Shown here one piece after another: positions 42,433 to 49,086 of a stretch of 49,086 nucleotides of DNA. The translations under genes were made by a program, and so were the position numbers. The notes beneath the pieces are model-generated. The model was not told the DNA's origin. It ran no database searches and saw only the letters and a list, made by a program, of their open reading frames with translations. How positions within the stretch are numbered: position 1 is the stretch's first letter; each line of letters opens with the position of its first letter. This DNA is from CAZLPZ01 sp964561535 (lineage in GTDB: Bacteria > Pseudomonadota > Alphaproteobacteria > Micavibrionales > Micavibrionaceae), in contig CAZLPZ010000009.1 in NCBI GenBank assembly GCA_964561535.1, positions 1-49,086 on the forward strand, given 5' to 3'.

Positions 42433-43932
42433 TTATGCTGCACTTGGGCTTTCGTTAAACCAATGGGCACGTGCGCGCATAATCAATTCATCGGCGTCTT
42501 TAATATTCATCGCGCTTTCAAGAATTTCAATTAATTCGTCGCCCGCTAAATCGGCCAAATCGTCGCGTGATTTGATGCCTTTTTCACCGAGTTTCAAAAT
42601 CATGTCGGTCGAGAGTCCTTCAAGTGTAATCAAATCTTCTTGAATCCCGAGTTCTGATTGACGTTCTTTAAGTTCGTTCGCTTTTGATTCCAGCCAATTC
42701 TGTGCGCGGGTCCGCAGTTCGGACGACACATCTTCGGTGAATCCTTCGATTGCGTTCAATTCGGTCAGTTCGGCATTCGCGAGTTCTTCGACTTTGGTAA
42801 ACCCTTCGGCGACAAGTAATTGTGCAATGACTTCGTCGACATCAAGGGCGGCCAAGAATAACGATGTTCGTGTCCGGAATTCTTCGGCGCGGCGTTCGGA
42901 TTCTTCGGCCTCGGTCAAAATATCGATATCCCACCCTGTTAGCATCGAGGCAAGACGAACGTTTTGTCCGCGACGACCAATGGCGAGTGAGAGTTCTTCT
43001 TCTGAGACGACCACATCCATACGCTGTTTTTCTTCGTGTAAGACAACCTTGGCAACTTTCGCAGGGGCAAGGGCGTTCACGATAAATGTGGCGGTGTCCC
43101 CAGACCAGGGGACAATATCAATTTTCTCACCTTGTAATTCGCCGACAACAGCCTGAACACGCGATCCACGCATCCCGACACAGGCGCCGACGGGGTCAAC
43201 GCCATTATCACGGGCGATGACGGCAATTTTGGCGCGTGATCCAGGATCGCGTGCAACAGCCTTGATCGTGATTGCGCCTTCATAAATTTCAGGAACTTCC
43301 ATGGCGAATAATTTGGCCATAAATTGAGGATGTGTGCGTGAGACAAAAATTTGCGGCCCACGTAATTCTTCACGGACATCATAAATGTATCCACGAATGC
43401 GATCCCCAACTTTGAAATGTTCGCGGGGAATTGATTCGTCACGGCGCATCAATGCTTCGGCACGGCCCAGATCAATCGTAACGTTCCCGTACTCGGCACG
43501 TTTTACGGTGCCGTTGATGATTTCACCTTTACGCTCTTTGAATTCTTCATATTGTTTTTTGCGTTCAGCGTCACGTACTTCTTGCATAATAACTTGTTTG
43601 GCCGTTTGTGCGGCAATTCGGCCGAAATCGAGGGGGGGTAAGTCATCTACGATGAATTCGCCGACGGCGACGCCGGGTTTGATTGTCGCTGCGACATTCG
43701 GTGTTACTTGTGCAAATTCGTTATCAATAGTGTCCGGTTCGCGGACTTCGCGGTATCGTTGTAATGTGATCGTTCCATATTTACGATCGATATGGGCGCG
43801 AATATCGTGTTCGATCCCATATTTTGAGCGTCCCGCTTTTTGAATCGATTTTTCAATCGCCAAGAGAACGGTGTCTTTATCGATGCCCTTATCACGGGCG
43901 AGGGTGTCTGCAACTTGTAAGATTTCAATCAT
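42433..43932 (-). CDS. nusA: Transcription termination/antitermination factor NusA
   Basis: NusA binds RNA polymerase and controls pausing, termination and antitermination. The 499-residue protein has the N-terminal RNAP-binding domain (about 1-130), S1 (about 135-200), KH1 and KH2 (about 200-350), and two C-terminal helix-hairpin repeats (about 365-420 and 445-495). Examples are VGACVGMRGSRVQAVVGELQGEKIDIV and LSLAIGRRGQNVRLAS. It overlaps rimP by 4 bp. As in E. coli it may control its own operon; a leader terminator is present upstream of rimP. Confidence 0.96.
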   Translation of the reverse strand: MIEILQVADTLARDKGIDKDTVLLAIEKSIQKAGRSKYGIEHDIRAHIDRKYGTITLQRYREVREPDTIDNEFAQVTPNVAATIKPGVAVGEFIVDDLPPLDFGRIAAQTAKQVIMQEVRDAERKKQYEEFKERKGEIINGTVKRAEYGNVTIDLGRAEALMRRDESIPREHFKVGDRIRGYIYDVREELRGPQIFVSRTHPQFMAKLFAMEVPEIYEGAITIKAVARDPGSRAKIAVIARDNGVDPVGACVGMRGSRVQAVVGELQGEKIDIVPWSGDTATFIVNALAPAKVAKVVLHEEKQRMDVVVSEEELSLAIGRRGQNVRLASMLTGWDIDILTEAEESERRAEEFRTRTSLFLAALDVDEVIAQLLVAEGFTKVEELANAELTELNAIEGFTEDVSSELRTRAQNWLESKANELKERQSELGIQEDLITLEGLSTDMILKLGEKGIKSRDDLADLAGDELIEILESAMNIKDADELIMRARAHWFNESPSAA

Positions 43933-44465
43933 TTTTTGGCTGCTCCTTTTTGCGGGTGTCCTTTTTTGGCCGTGGGTGCGAAGAGTTCATCGGCTATTTT
44001 TAATTTCGCCTTTGTAATATTCGCAAATTCGAGTGTCGTCAATGTCCCGTCGTCATCCAGGGTGACGGTTTCATCCGTTGAATCTTTTATTTTGCCCTGA
44101 AACTTGCGTTGGGGTGTACCGGACGCCGATGGCAAGGGTAGGGTGGTTTCGATTTTTACCGGTTGCCCGGCATATCGTTTATAATGCTCAGGCTTGGTCA
44201 GCGGACGTTCGATTCCGGGTGAAGAAATTTCAAGTCGATAGGCCGATTTGACTACGTCTTCAACTTCGAGATGCGTCCCGATGGTTCGTGATAGGCGTGT
44301 ACAGGCTGTAAGATCCAGCGTATGAGTCGTACGATCTTCCGCCAAAACTTGTAAAATGGTGCCGTGGCCTTCGCCAATGAGGGAGAGTTGAACAAGGTCA
44401 ATGCCCTCGGCGTTTAACAAAGGCTCGATAAATGTAGTCAGTTTATATTCAAGCGGTGTGGGCAA
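43929..44465 (-). CDS. rimP: Ribosome maturation factor RimP
   Basis: RimP acts in 30S assembly. The frame runs back to 44543, but the first 26 codons of that version overlap the leader terminator and are not RimP-like. A TTG at 44465 has AGAAGGA (44472-44478) at six bases, giving about 178 residues starting LPTPLEYKLTTFIEPLL, as RimP should. Core motifs: GTILQVLAEDRTTHTLDLTACTRLSRTIGTHLEVED and YRLEISSPGIERPL (about 75-100). First gene of rimP-nusA-infB-rbfA. The start-codon choice is inference. Confidence 0.93.
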   Translation of the reverse strand: MPTPLEYKLTTFIEPLLNAEGIDLVQLSLIGEGHGTILQVLAEDRTTHTLDLTACTRLSRTIGTHLEVEDVVKSAYRLEISSPGIERPLTKPEHYKRYAGQPVKIETTLPLPSASGTPQRKFQGKIKDSTDETVTLDDDGTLTTLEFANITKAKLKIADELFAPTAKKGHPQKGAAKK

Positions 44466-44513
44466 GGGCAATCCTTCTAAGTGTCTATATTTTACCCCTT
44501 CGGCCAACAAAAA

Positions 44514-44541
44514 GGGCGGGCACCGTTTCCGGAACCCACCC
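44514..44541 (-). terminator. Leader terminator (attenuator) of the rimP operon
   Basis: On the minus strand a 12-pair stem (GGGTGGGTTCCG / CGGTGCCCGCCC, with G-T pairs and one mismatch) closes a GAAA tetraloop and runs into TTTTTGTT. It sits 27 bases after the expected transcription start and about 49 bases before the rimP start, with no upstream gene to terminate. It is therefore most likely a transcription attenuator. rimP leaders with terminators have been described in gammaproteobacteria, so the principle is known; this instance is inferred from sequence. Confidence 0.7.
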
Positions 44542-44574
44542 ACATCTAAGCCATATAGGGTATGTATTGCATTG

Positions 44575-44604
44575 TTTATACGGGGGAATAGGGTGGTGTG
44601 TCAA
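44575..44604 (-). promoter_or_regulatory. Sigma70-type promoter of rimP-nusA-infB
   Basis: On the minus strand: TTGACA (44604-44599), an 18-base spacer, TATAAA (44580-44575). Start near 44568. Only intergenic space for the operon, and oriented toward it. Confidence 0.7.
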
Positions 44605-44824
44605 GTTTTTTTTGTAGGTGTCTTAATGGACTGAATTCTTGCATAAATTCCTCTTTTGATATTTTAGCATATTATATTTCAGCTAATGAAAGTTATGTCA
44701 TTAATCTTTTTATCGCGCCCCCTACCCCCTCCGTATTGATTTCTGATAGGATCGGGGCGATTGTGCGGGGTATTTATTATGCTTAATAAGCTAATATATT
44801 AGAATTTCCTATAAATAGATTTTC

Positions 44825-46078
44825 ATGAATGGAAATCACATGACAAAGAAATCGATGACCGAGATTTTTGATAAGGCGCAAACCGGCGTTGCCGGTCGTT
44901 TGCGTGAATTTTTGCGTCTTGAATCCGCCGGGGGTTTTATGTTGGTGGCCGCCGCCGTCATAGCCATGATCATTGCTAATTCGCCGCTGTCCAGCCTGTA
45001 TTACACCATTTTGAATGATGTTCATTTTGCGATTGGGTTGATGGCGCCTCAGCCGGATGGTCTGAATTGGACGCTGAATAAATCGATTCTGCATTGGATC
45101 AATGACGGGTTGATGGTGATTTTCTTTTTCCTTGTGGGGTTGGAAATCAAGCGCGAATTTAAAGAAGGACAGTTGTCCAGCCGTGACCGGGCGTTATTAC
45201 CTTTGATTGGTGCCTTGGGGGGGATGGCGGCGCCGGCCTTGATTTTTTGGGGTTTTACCTACCATGATCCGACGTTGGTGCGAGGGTGGGCGATCCCGTC
45301 GGCCACCGATATTGCTTTTACATTGGGGGTGCTTGCGGTTTTGGGGTCGCGTGTGCCGCTGTCTTTAAAAATTTTGGTGACGGCGATCGCTGCGATTGAT
45401 GATTTGGGTGCGATCATTATTATTGCTCTGTTTTATACTTCAGATTTGAATATGAATGCATTGGGGTTTGCGGCGACAATGGTTGCAGTATTGATTGCGA
45501 TGAACCGATTTGGGGTGGGCCGTCCCGCGATTTTTATTGTGATTGGCTTTATTTTATGGCTGGCGATTTTGAAATCAGGCGTTCATGCGACGGTTGCTGG
45601 GGTGATCACGGCATTTTGTATTCCGATTATGCACCCACGTCGTCCACACGAACGCCCGTGTCAAGATTTGGAACATATGCTTCACCCGTGGGTTGTATTT
45701 TTTATTTTACCTCTGTTTGCATTCGCAAATGCTGGCATTCCCTTGGGAGGAATCACAGGGTCAAATTTTGCTGATCCGGTAACATTGGGGATTATCTTGG
45801 GGTTATTTATCGGGAAACAGATTGGGATTTTTGCCGCGTTGTTTGCCGCCATTCGATTTGGATTGTCCCCGAAACCCCATGGGGCCGGTTGGGCACAAAT
45901 CTATGGGGTCGCGATTTTATGCGGCATTGGCTTTACCATGTCGCTGTTTATCGGCGGATTGGCCTATACGGACACAGCATTACAGGTGGAGGTGCGGTTG
46001 GGCGTGATTGTAGGATCGATCCTGTCAGCGGTTGTGGGGTATTTGTTTTTAACACGCGTGGGGCCAAAAAATGCTTGA
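44825..46078 (+). CDS. nhaA: Na+/H+ antiporter NhaA
   Basis: NhaA exchanges sodium for protons at the inner membrane, for salt and pH balance. The 417-residue protein has about 12 membrane helices and the ion-binding pair Asp192-Asp193 (AAIDDLGAIIIIALFY). Also visible are GLEIKREFKEGQL near 100 and PSATDIAFTLGVLAVLG near 158. The start is ATG 44825 or the ATG at 44840; neither has a strong ribosome site. It overlaps tatB by 8 bp (ATGCTTGA), beginning an nhaA-tatB-tatC-zapE run. Confidence 0.95.
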   Translation: MNGNHMTKKSMTEIFDKAQTGVAGRLREFLRLESAGGFMLVAAAVIAMIIANSPLSSLYYTILNDVHFAIGLMAPQPDGLNWTLNKSILHWINDGLMVIFFFLVGLEIKREFKEGQLSSRDRALLPLIGALGGMAAPALIFWGFTYHDPTLVRGWAIPSATDIAFTLGVLAVLGSRVPLSLKILVTAIAAIDDLGAIIIIALFYTSDLNMNALGFAATMVAVLIAMNRFGVGRPAIFIVIGFILWLAILKSGVHATVAGVITAFCIPIMHPRRPHERPCQDLEHMLHPWVVFFILPLFAFANAGIPLGGITGSNFADPVTLGIILGLFIGKQIGIFAALFAAIRFGLSPKPHGAGWAQIYGVAILCGIGFTMSLFIGGLAYTDTALQVEVRLGVIVGSILSAVVGYLFLTRVGPKNA

Positions 46079-46538
46079 TTTTGGATGGTCCGAATTTTTG
46101 TTTATCATTGTGATTGCGGTGTTTTTGCTGGGGCCCAAGGATATCCCCGAGGTCATTTATCAATTCGGGCGGCTGGCCCGGCGGGTCCAGTATTTGCGAT
46201 ATGGGCTGACCAAACAATTTGACGCATTTATGGAACAGAACGATTTAAACGAACTGAGGCGCGGCGGGGGAATTGGTGATTTAAAAGGAGACGTGCGCGC
46301 AGCCCTTTCTTTAAAAGGGATGGAACATATCGAGAAAAAAGGAGAGCGCCCAGAGACAATGGTTCAGACGCTTCCAACGGACCTTGATGTGATCGAAGAT
46401 GAAGGGGATGAGGTCGCGTTTCATGAAATATTTATCGAATCAAGACCTTTAACTCCCGAGATAGCTTTGGTCCAGAAAGAAAAAGCGGGCTCTCAGCTTT
46501 CGTTGGGATTACCCCTTGATGGGCGTGAGGAGAAATAA
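46071..46538 (+). CDS. tatB: Sec-independent translocase subunit TatB
   Basis: TatB with TatC forms the receptor for folded Tat substrates. The N-terminal MLDFGWSEFLFIIVIAVFLLGPKDIP has a single membrane helix (about 5-22), the hinge Gly-Pro, and an amphipathic helix (about 24-60). TatB is chosen over TatA from the Glu at position 8 and LGPKDIP. The tail (about 75-155) is variable and acidic. No tatA in the window; it must be elsewhere. Confidence 0.88.
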   Translation: MLDFGWSEFLFIIVIAVFLLGPKDIPEVIYQFGRLARRVQYLRYGLTKQFDAFMEQNDLNELRRGGGIGDLKGDVRAALSLKGMEHIEKKGERPETMVQTLPTDLDVIEDEGDEVAFHEIFIESRPLTPEIALVQKEKAGSQLSLGLPLDGREEK

Positions 46539-46544
46539 ATAAAA

Positions 46545-47330
46545 ATGAGTGTTCATATTTCTTCTCTTCCCTCCGCCCCGTTGGCTACCCACTTGATCGA
46601 ATTGCGCCGCCGGCTGATGATTGCGTTTGGTTCTATGTTTGTCGCGGCGGTTTTTGCCTATATTTACGTGCAACCGATCTATGGATTTTTGGTGCAACCG
46701 TTGGCGGACGCGATGGGGGATGGCAGTACCCAACGTCTGATTTATACCAACCTCACGGAAGCGTTTTTTACCTATATGAAAGTGGCGTTTTTCGCTGCAT
46801 TGTTTGTGACGTTTCCAATTATTATTACTCAAATTTGGATGTTTATTGCCCCCGCGTTGTATAAAAATGAGCGCGGCGCGTTTTTACCATTTTTGATCGC
46901 AACGCCGTTGTTGTTTTATACGGGTGGGGCGGTTGTGTATTACGCTGTATTGCCCCTTGCCTGGTCATTTTTCCTGTCATTTCAAAGTTCTGGCGGGGAA
47001 ACCGTTCTGCCCATTATGCTTGAGGCCCGGGTGAGTGAATATCTGGATTTGGTTATGGTTTTGATTCTTGCGTTTGGCTTGGCGTTTGAATTGCCTGTTT
47101 TTTTGATGCTGTTGGCCCAATTAGGGGTGGTGGATGCGGACATGTTGGCGAAGCGCCGAAAATATGCCATCATTGCGGCGTTCGTGATTGCGGCGCCGCT
47201 AACACCACCCGATATTGTCTCGCAAACCTGTCTCGCTGTTCCATTGATTTTTCTTTATGAACTCTCGATCATCCTTATCCGGCGGCGGCACAAAAACCGT
47301 TTCGTCATTACAGACAGCGTACCAGATTGA
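46545..47330 (+). CDS. tatC: Sec-independent translocase subunit TatC
   Basis: TatC is the core receptor for twin-arginine signals. The 261-residue protein has six membrane helices and the typical N-terminal motif LATHLIELRRRLMIAF, then FTYMKVAFFAALFVTFPIIITQIWMFIAPALYKNERGAFLPF (about 75-120). FELPVFLMLLAQLGVV and PPDIVSQTCLAVPLIFLYE close the core. It starts 6 bp after tatB and overlaps zapE by 74 bp at its 3' end. Confidence 0.96.
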   Translation: MSVHISSLPSAPLATHLIELRRRLMIAFGSMFVAAVFAYIYVQPIYGFLVQPLADAMGDGSTQRLIYTNLTEAFFTYMKVAFFAALFVTFPIIITQIWMFIAPALYKNERGAFLPFLIATPLLFYTGGAVVYYAVLPLAWSFFLSFQSSGGETVLPIMLEARVSEYLDLVMVLILAFGLAFELPVFLMLLAQLGVVDADMLAKRRKYAIIAAFVIAAPLTPPDIVSQTCLAVPLIFLYELSIILIRRRHKNRFVITDSVPD

Positions 47331-48453
47331 GGTAGATGCGGGGCGGTTGCGTGCGGATGCGGCGCAAGCCGCGGCGGTGCGGGCGTTGGATTCTTTGTTG
47401 GTACAGTTATTATTCCCGCATAGGCGGGGATCTGGTAAAGAATATTTTTCAACATTTTCAAATTTAATTTTAAAAATAAAAAACCGGGTCCCCGCCTTCG
47501 CGGGGATGACGATGATGCGCGGGATGATGGCCAGCGGTGTCTATCTCTACGGCCCCGTGGGACGCGGAAAAACCGCGATGATGGATTTATTTTTCCGCAT
47601 GCTTCCCGACGATCTTCTGAAACGTCGTGTTCATTTTCATGAGTTTATGTTGGATGTCCAGGCGTTTTTACATGGTCTGCGCCAACAGGGAACGCACGGC
47701 GTTGATGATGCTTTACCGAAATTTGCGGCGCACGTGGCGCAGTCCGCCCGTGTTTTGTGTTTTGATGAATTTCATGTTCGCGATGTCGCGGATGCGATGA
47801 TTCTGTCACGCCTGTTTACGGCATTATTTGCCGCCGGTGTGGTGGTTGTGATGACCAGCAATGTTGCGCCAGATGATTTATATGCGGGCGGTCTGCAACG
47901 TGATTTATTTCTACCGTTTATTGATTTGATTAAATCAAAAATGCAGGTGGTGCCTGTCGCCGGTCCGCATGATTATCGCGTGGACCGGGTGACTGGGCGG
48001 CCGGTTTATTTTTGGCCGTGTGGCCCTGTGGCGGATTGTGCGATGGATGATATGTTTCGGGATTTGACCGATACCGAGCCTGATCGGGCGTTGCCCGATA
48101 CTCTGACGGTATTGGGGCATACGGTCATGATCCCGCAGTCGGCGCACGGTGTGGCGCGCGCCCGGTTTTCCGATTTGTGTGAACGGCCCTTGGCGGCCCA
48201 AGATTATTTGGCGATCGTTAAGGCGTATAACACGGTGATGATCGACCATGTACCGAAATTGACGTACGACCGCCGGAACGAGACCAAACGGTTTATTATT
48301 TTGGTGGATGTTTTATACGAACATCACCGACGGTTGGTCATGTCGGCTGATGCGCCCCTGGATCGATTATTTATCGATAACGAGCATGCCGTTGAATTTG
48401 CACGTACATTGTCGCGGTTACAGGAAATGGGGAGCGCGGGGTGGGGAAAGTAG
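47257..48453 (+). CDS. zapE: Cell division ATPase ZapE, with in-frame insertion
   Basis: ZapE (AFG1 family) is an AAA+ ATPase linked to Z-ring function and stress. It has Walker A GPVGRGKT (99-106) and Walker B VLCFDEFHVRDVADAM near 165. TSNVAPDDLYAGGLQRDLFLPFI near 205-227 and the C-terminal RDFFVLVD-type end (KRFIILVDVLYEHH) are characteristic. Residues about 53-85 are an insertion, encoded by a palindromic element, between the N-terminal helix and the Walker A strand. No start other than ATG 47257 fits the conserved QTAYQIEVDAGRL N-terminus, so the 74-bp overlap with tatC is probably real. Length 398 versus about 360-375 usual. Confidence 0.92.
   Translation: MNSRSSLSGGGTKTVSSLQTAYQIEVDAGRLRADAAQAAAVRALDSLLVQLLFPHRRGSGKEYFSTFSNLILKIKNRVPAFAGMTMMRGMMASGVYLYGPVGRGKTAMMDLFFRMLPDDLLKRRVHFHEFMLDVQAFLHGLRQQGTHGVDDALPKFAAHVAQSARVLCFDEFHVRDVADAMILSRLFTALFAAGVVVVMTSNVAPDDLYAGGLQRDLFLPFIDLIKSKMQVVPVAGPHDYRVDRVTGRPVYFWPCGPVADCAMDDMFRDLTDTEPDRALPDTLTVLGHTVMIPQSAHGVARARFSDLCERPLAAQDYLAIVKAYNTVMIDHVPKLTYDRRNETKRFIILVDVLYEHHRRLVMSADAPLDRLFIDNEHAVEFARTLSRLQEMGSAGWGK
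47412..47511. repeat. In-frame composite palindromic element inside zapE
   Basis: Left hairpin ATTCCCGC (47412-47419), loop ATAG, GCGGGGAT (47424-47431). An AT-rich centre follows, then right hairpin TCCCCGC (47489-47495), loop CTTC, GCGGGGA (47500-47506), ending ATGAC at 47510. GGATCTGGT and ACCGGGTCC make a longer outer pairing. The length of 99-100 bp is close to 33 codons, and the reading frame continues. The encoded RVPAFAGMT is the usual translation of this repeat class. Confidence 0.8.
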
Positions 48454-48454
48454 T

Positions 48455-48480
48455 GTCATTCCGGCCTTCGCCGGGATGAC
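48455..48480. repeat. Short palindromic repeat after zapE
   Basis: GTCATTCCGGC, loop CTTC, GCCGGGATGAC: 11-bp arms with one G-T pair. It begins one base after the zapE stop and lies before the convergent parE stop. It is the single-hairpin form of the elements at 5851 and 47489. No T tract follows, so it is not a standard terminator. Confidence 0.75.
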
Positions 48481-48490
48481 ATCTTTTCTC

Positions 48491-49086
48491 CTATACATCA
48501 ATCCCTTGCGCAAATTCGGCGCGGTCTTGAATAAACCGGAACCGCGCGTCGGCATTTTTGCCCATCAATTGGTCGACCAGATCATTCACCTCGGCCCGCG
48601 GGTCGGTGGTGGTCGCGGTTGAAAGTTCTCCGGTCAGCGCATCCACACTGGCCGCGCGTGCCATTGGAATCGTGACGCGAATTAACGTGCGCGATGCTGG
48701 GTTCATCGTGGTGTCTTTTAATTGGGCCGCGGGCATTTCACCCAAACCTTTAAACCGGCTGATGTCCACTTTGGTCCGGCCCTTGAACGTTGTCGCCAAA
48801 TGATGATCTTTATCCGCATCATCCATCGCATACACCGATTGTGTCCCGGCCGTCAGGCGGTAGAGCGGCGGTTGGGCCAGGAACAATCGCCCGGCATCTA
48901 CCGCGCCCCGCATTTGGGTATAGAAAAATGTCATGAGTAACGAGGCAATATGGGCGCCGTCTACATCGGCATCCGTCATAATGATGATGCGTTCATACCG
49001 TAAATCGGCCAATTTAAACGTCGACCCCGCCCCACACCCCAGAGCCAGGATGAGATCTTGAATTTCTTGATTTGCTTTCATCTTGT
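48491..49086 (-). CDS. parE: DNA topoisomerase IV subunit B, C-terminal part
   Basis: The 3' end of a type IIA topoisomerase ATPase subunit; the gene continues beyond the window. Visible are the start of the TOPRIM region ANQEIQDLILALGCG, and the metal motif TDADVDGAHIASLLMTFFY with its Asp residues. YRLTAGTQSVYAMDD and the SRFKGLGEMPAAQLKDTTMNP segment follow. The KMKANQEIQDL and ALGCG sequence and the C-terminal end fit ParE rather than GyrB. ParE with ParC unlinks replicated chromosomes. Confidence 0.92.
   Translation of the reverse strand, partial: KMKANQEIQDLILALGCGAGSTFKLADLRYERIIIMTDADVDGAHIASLLMTFFYTQMRGAVDAGRLFLAQPPLYRLTAGTQSVYAMDDADKDHHLATTFKGRTKVDISRFKGLGEMPAAQLKDTTMNPASRTLIRVTIPMARAASVDALTGELSTATTTDPRAEVNDLVDQLMGKNADARFRFIQDRAEFAQGIDV

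Larger units (their letters stand above)
44466..44824. other. rimP / nhaA divergent intergenic region
   Basis: Contains the rimP leader with its terminator (44514-44541) and promoter (44575-44604). To the right is an AT-rich stretch to 44824 that must hold the nhaA promoter. I see CGCCCC/GGGGCG (44715-44760) complementarity there but no clear -35/-10 for nhaA. No gene is visible. Confidence 0.5.

Noticed and set aside
44466..44543. Upstream ATG start of rimP
   Set aside because: The added 26 codons lie on the leader terminator and are not conserved-looking; a TTG with AGAAGGA fits better.
46303..46319. Hairpin in tatB (CCCTTT/AAAGGG) as another inserted repeat
   Set aside because: Only a 6-bp stem with no family end sequence, in the normally variable TatB tail; not enough to claim an insertion.
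48308..48622. Reading frame running through the repeat after zapE
   Set aside because: It is an overlap frame of zapE and parE; its VIPAFAGMT stretch is only the translation of the repeat.

Overview
The window is a gene-dense, moderate-GC stretch of an alphaproteobacterial chromosome. Pointers to Alphaproteobacteria are the miaB-phoH-ybeY-corC-lnt cluster, an NtrY/NtrX pair, CheZ with an alphaproteobacterial CheY, a YdbH/YnbE/YdbL cluster, a small DUF6898-like protein, and CtrA-type TTAA-N7-TTAA boxes. Flagellar genes (flhF, flhG, fliQ, a fliK-like gene, cheY, cheZ) are scattered singly rather than grouped. A Micavibrio- or Rhodospirillales-like lineage is my guess, not something the sequence proves. 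There are no phage, plasmid, insertion-sequence or CRISPR genes.

Layout. 1-1.5 kb: rpsO and truB. 1.8-3.8 kb: flhG-flhF, with a perfect CtrA-type box upstream. 4.1-6.7 kb: an Xre regulator, metK and recO. 6.7-7.8 kb: an unrecognised gene followed by fliQ. 7.8-14.1 kb: lnt-corC-ybeY-phoH, an orphan gene, and miaB. 14.3-15.5 kb: cheY, cheZ and a small conserved gene. 15.5-17.6 kb: tRNA-Asn, a polyprenyl synthase and a TrmN6-like methylase. 17.6-23.4 kb: gatC-gatA-(secreted Cys-rich protein)-gatB-fliK-like. 23.5-24.5 kb: ruvX and pgpA. 24.6-27.9 kb: ntrY-ntrX. 28-31.5 kb: a large secreted protein and a detached SUV3-like helicase C-terminal domain. 31.5-36.7 kb: a sigma54 activator divergent from an operon of two receiver proteins and a hybrid histidine kinase. 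36.8-44.5 kb: rimP-nusA-infB-rbfA followed by ydbH-ynbE-ydbL. 44.8-48.5 kb: nhaA-tatB-tatC-zapE. 48.5 kb to the end: the 3' part of parE.

The most notable signals are these. (1) Small palindromic repeats with GTCAT...ATGAC-type ends lie between genes (one flanked by a 7-bp direct duplication), and palindromic elements also appear as in-frame insertions inside zapE, ruvX and probably lnt, much as the Rickettsia palindromic elements do. (2) A two-component module at 31.5-36.7 kb has a well-formed sigma54 promoter next to its own enhancer-binding regulator, and its first product carries an N-terminal domain I do not recognise. (3) An intrinsic terminator sits between a clear sigma70 promoter and the rimP start, a probable attenuator of the rimP-nusA-infB operon. 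(4) Several proteins are incomplete or unusual: a helicase tail without its motor, NtrX without GAFTGA, and NtrY without its PAS domain.

Functionally most of the window is core: translation and tRNA modification, envelope lipids and lipoproteins, Tat export, replication and repair, motility and signalling. All functional calls come from reading motifs and synteny; no database search was run.
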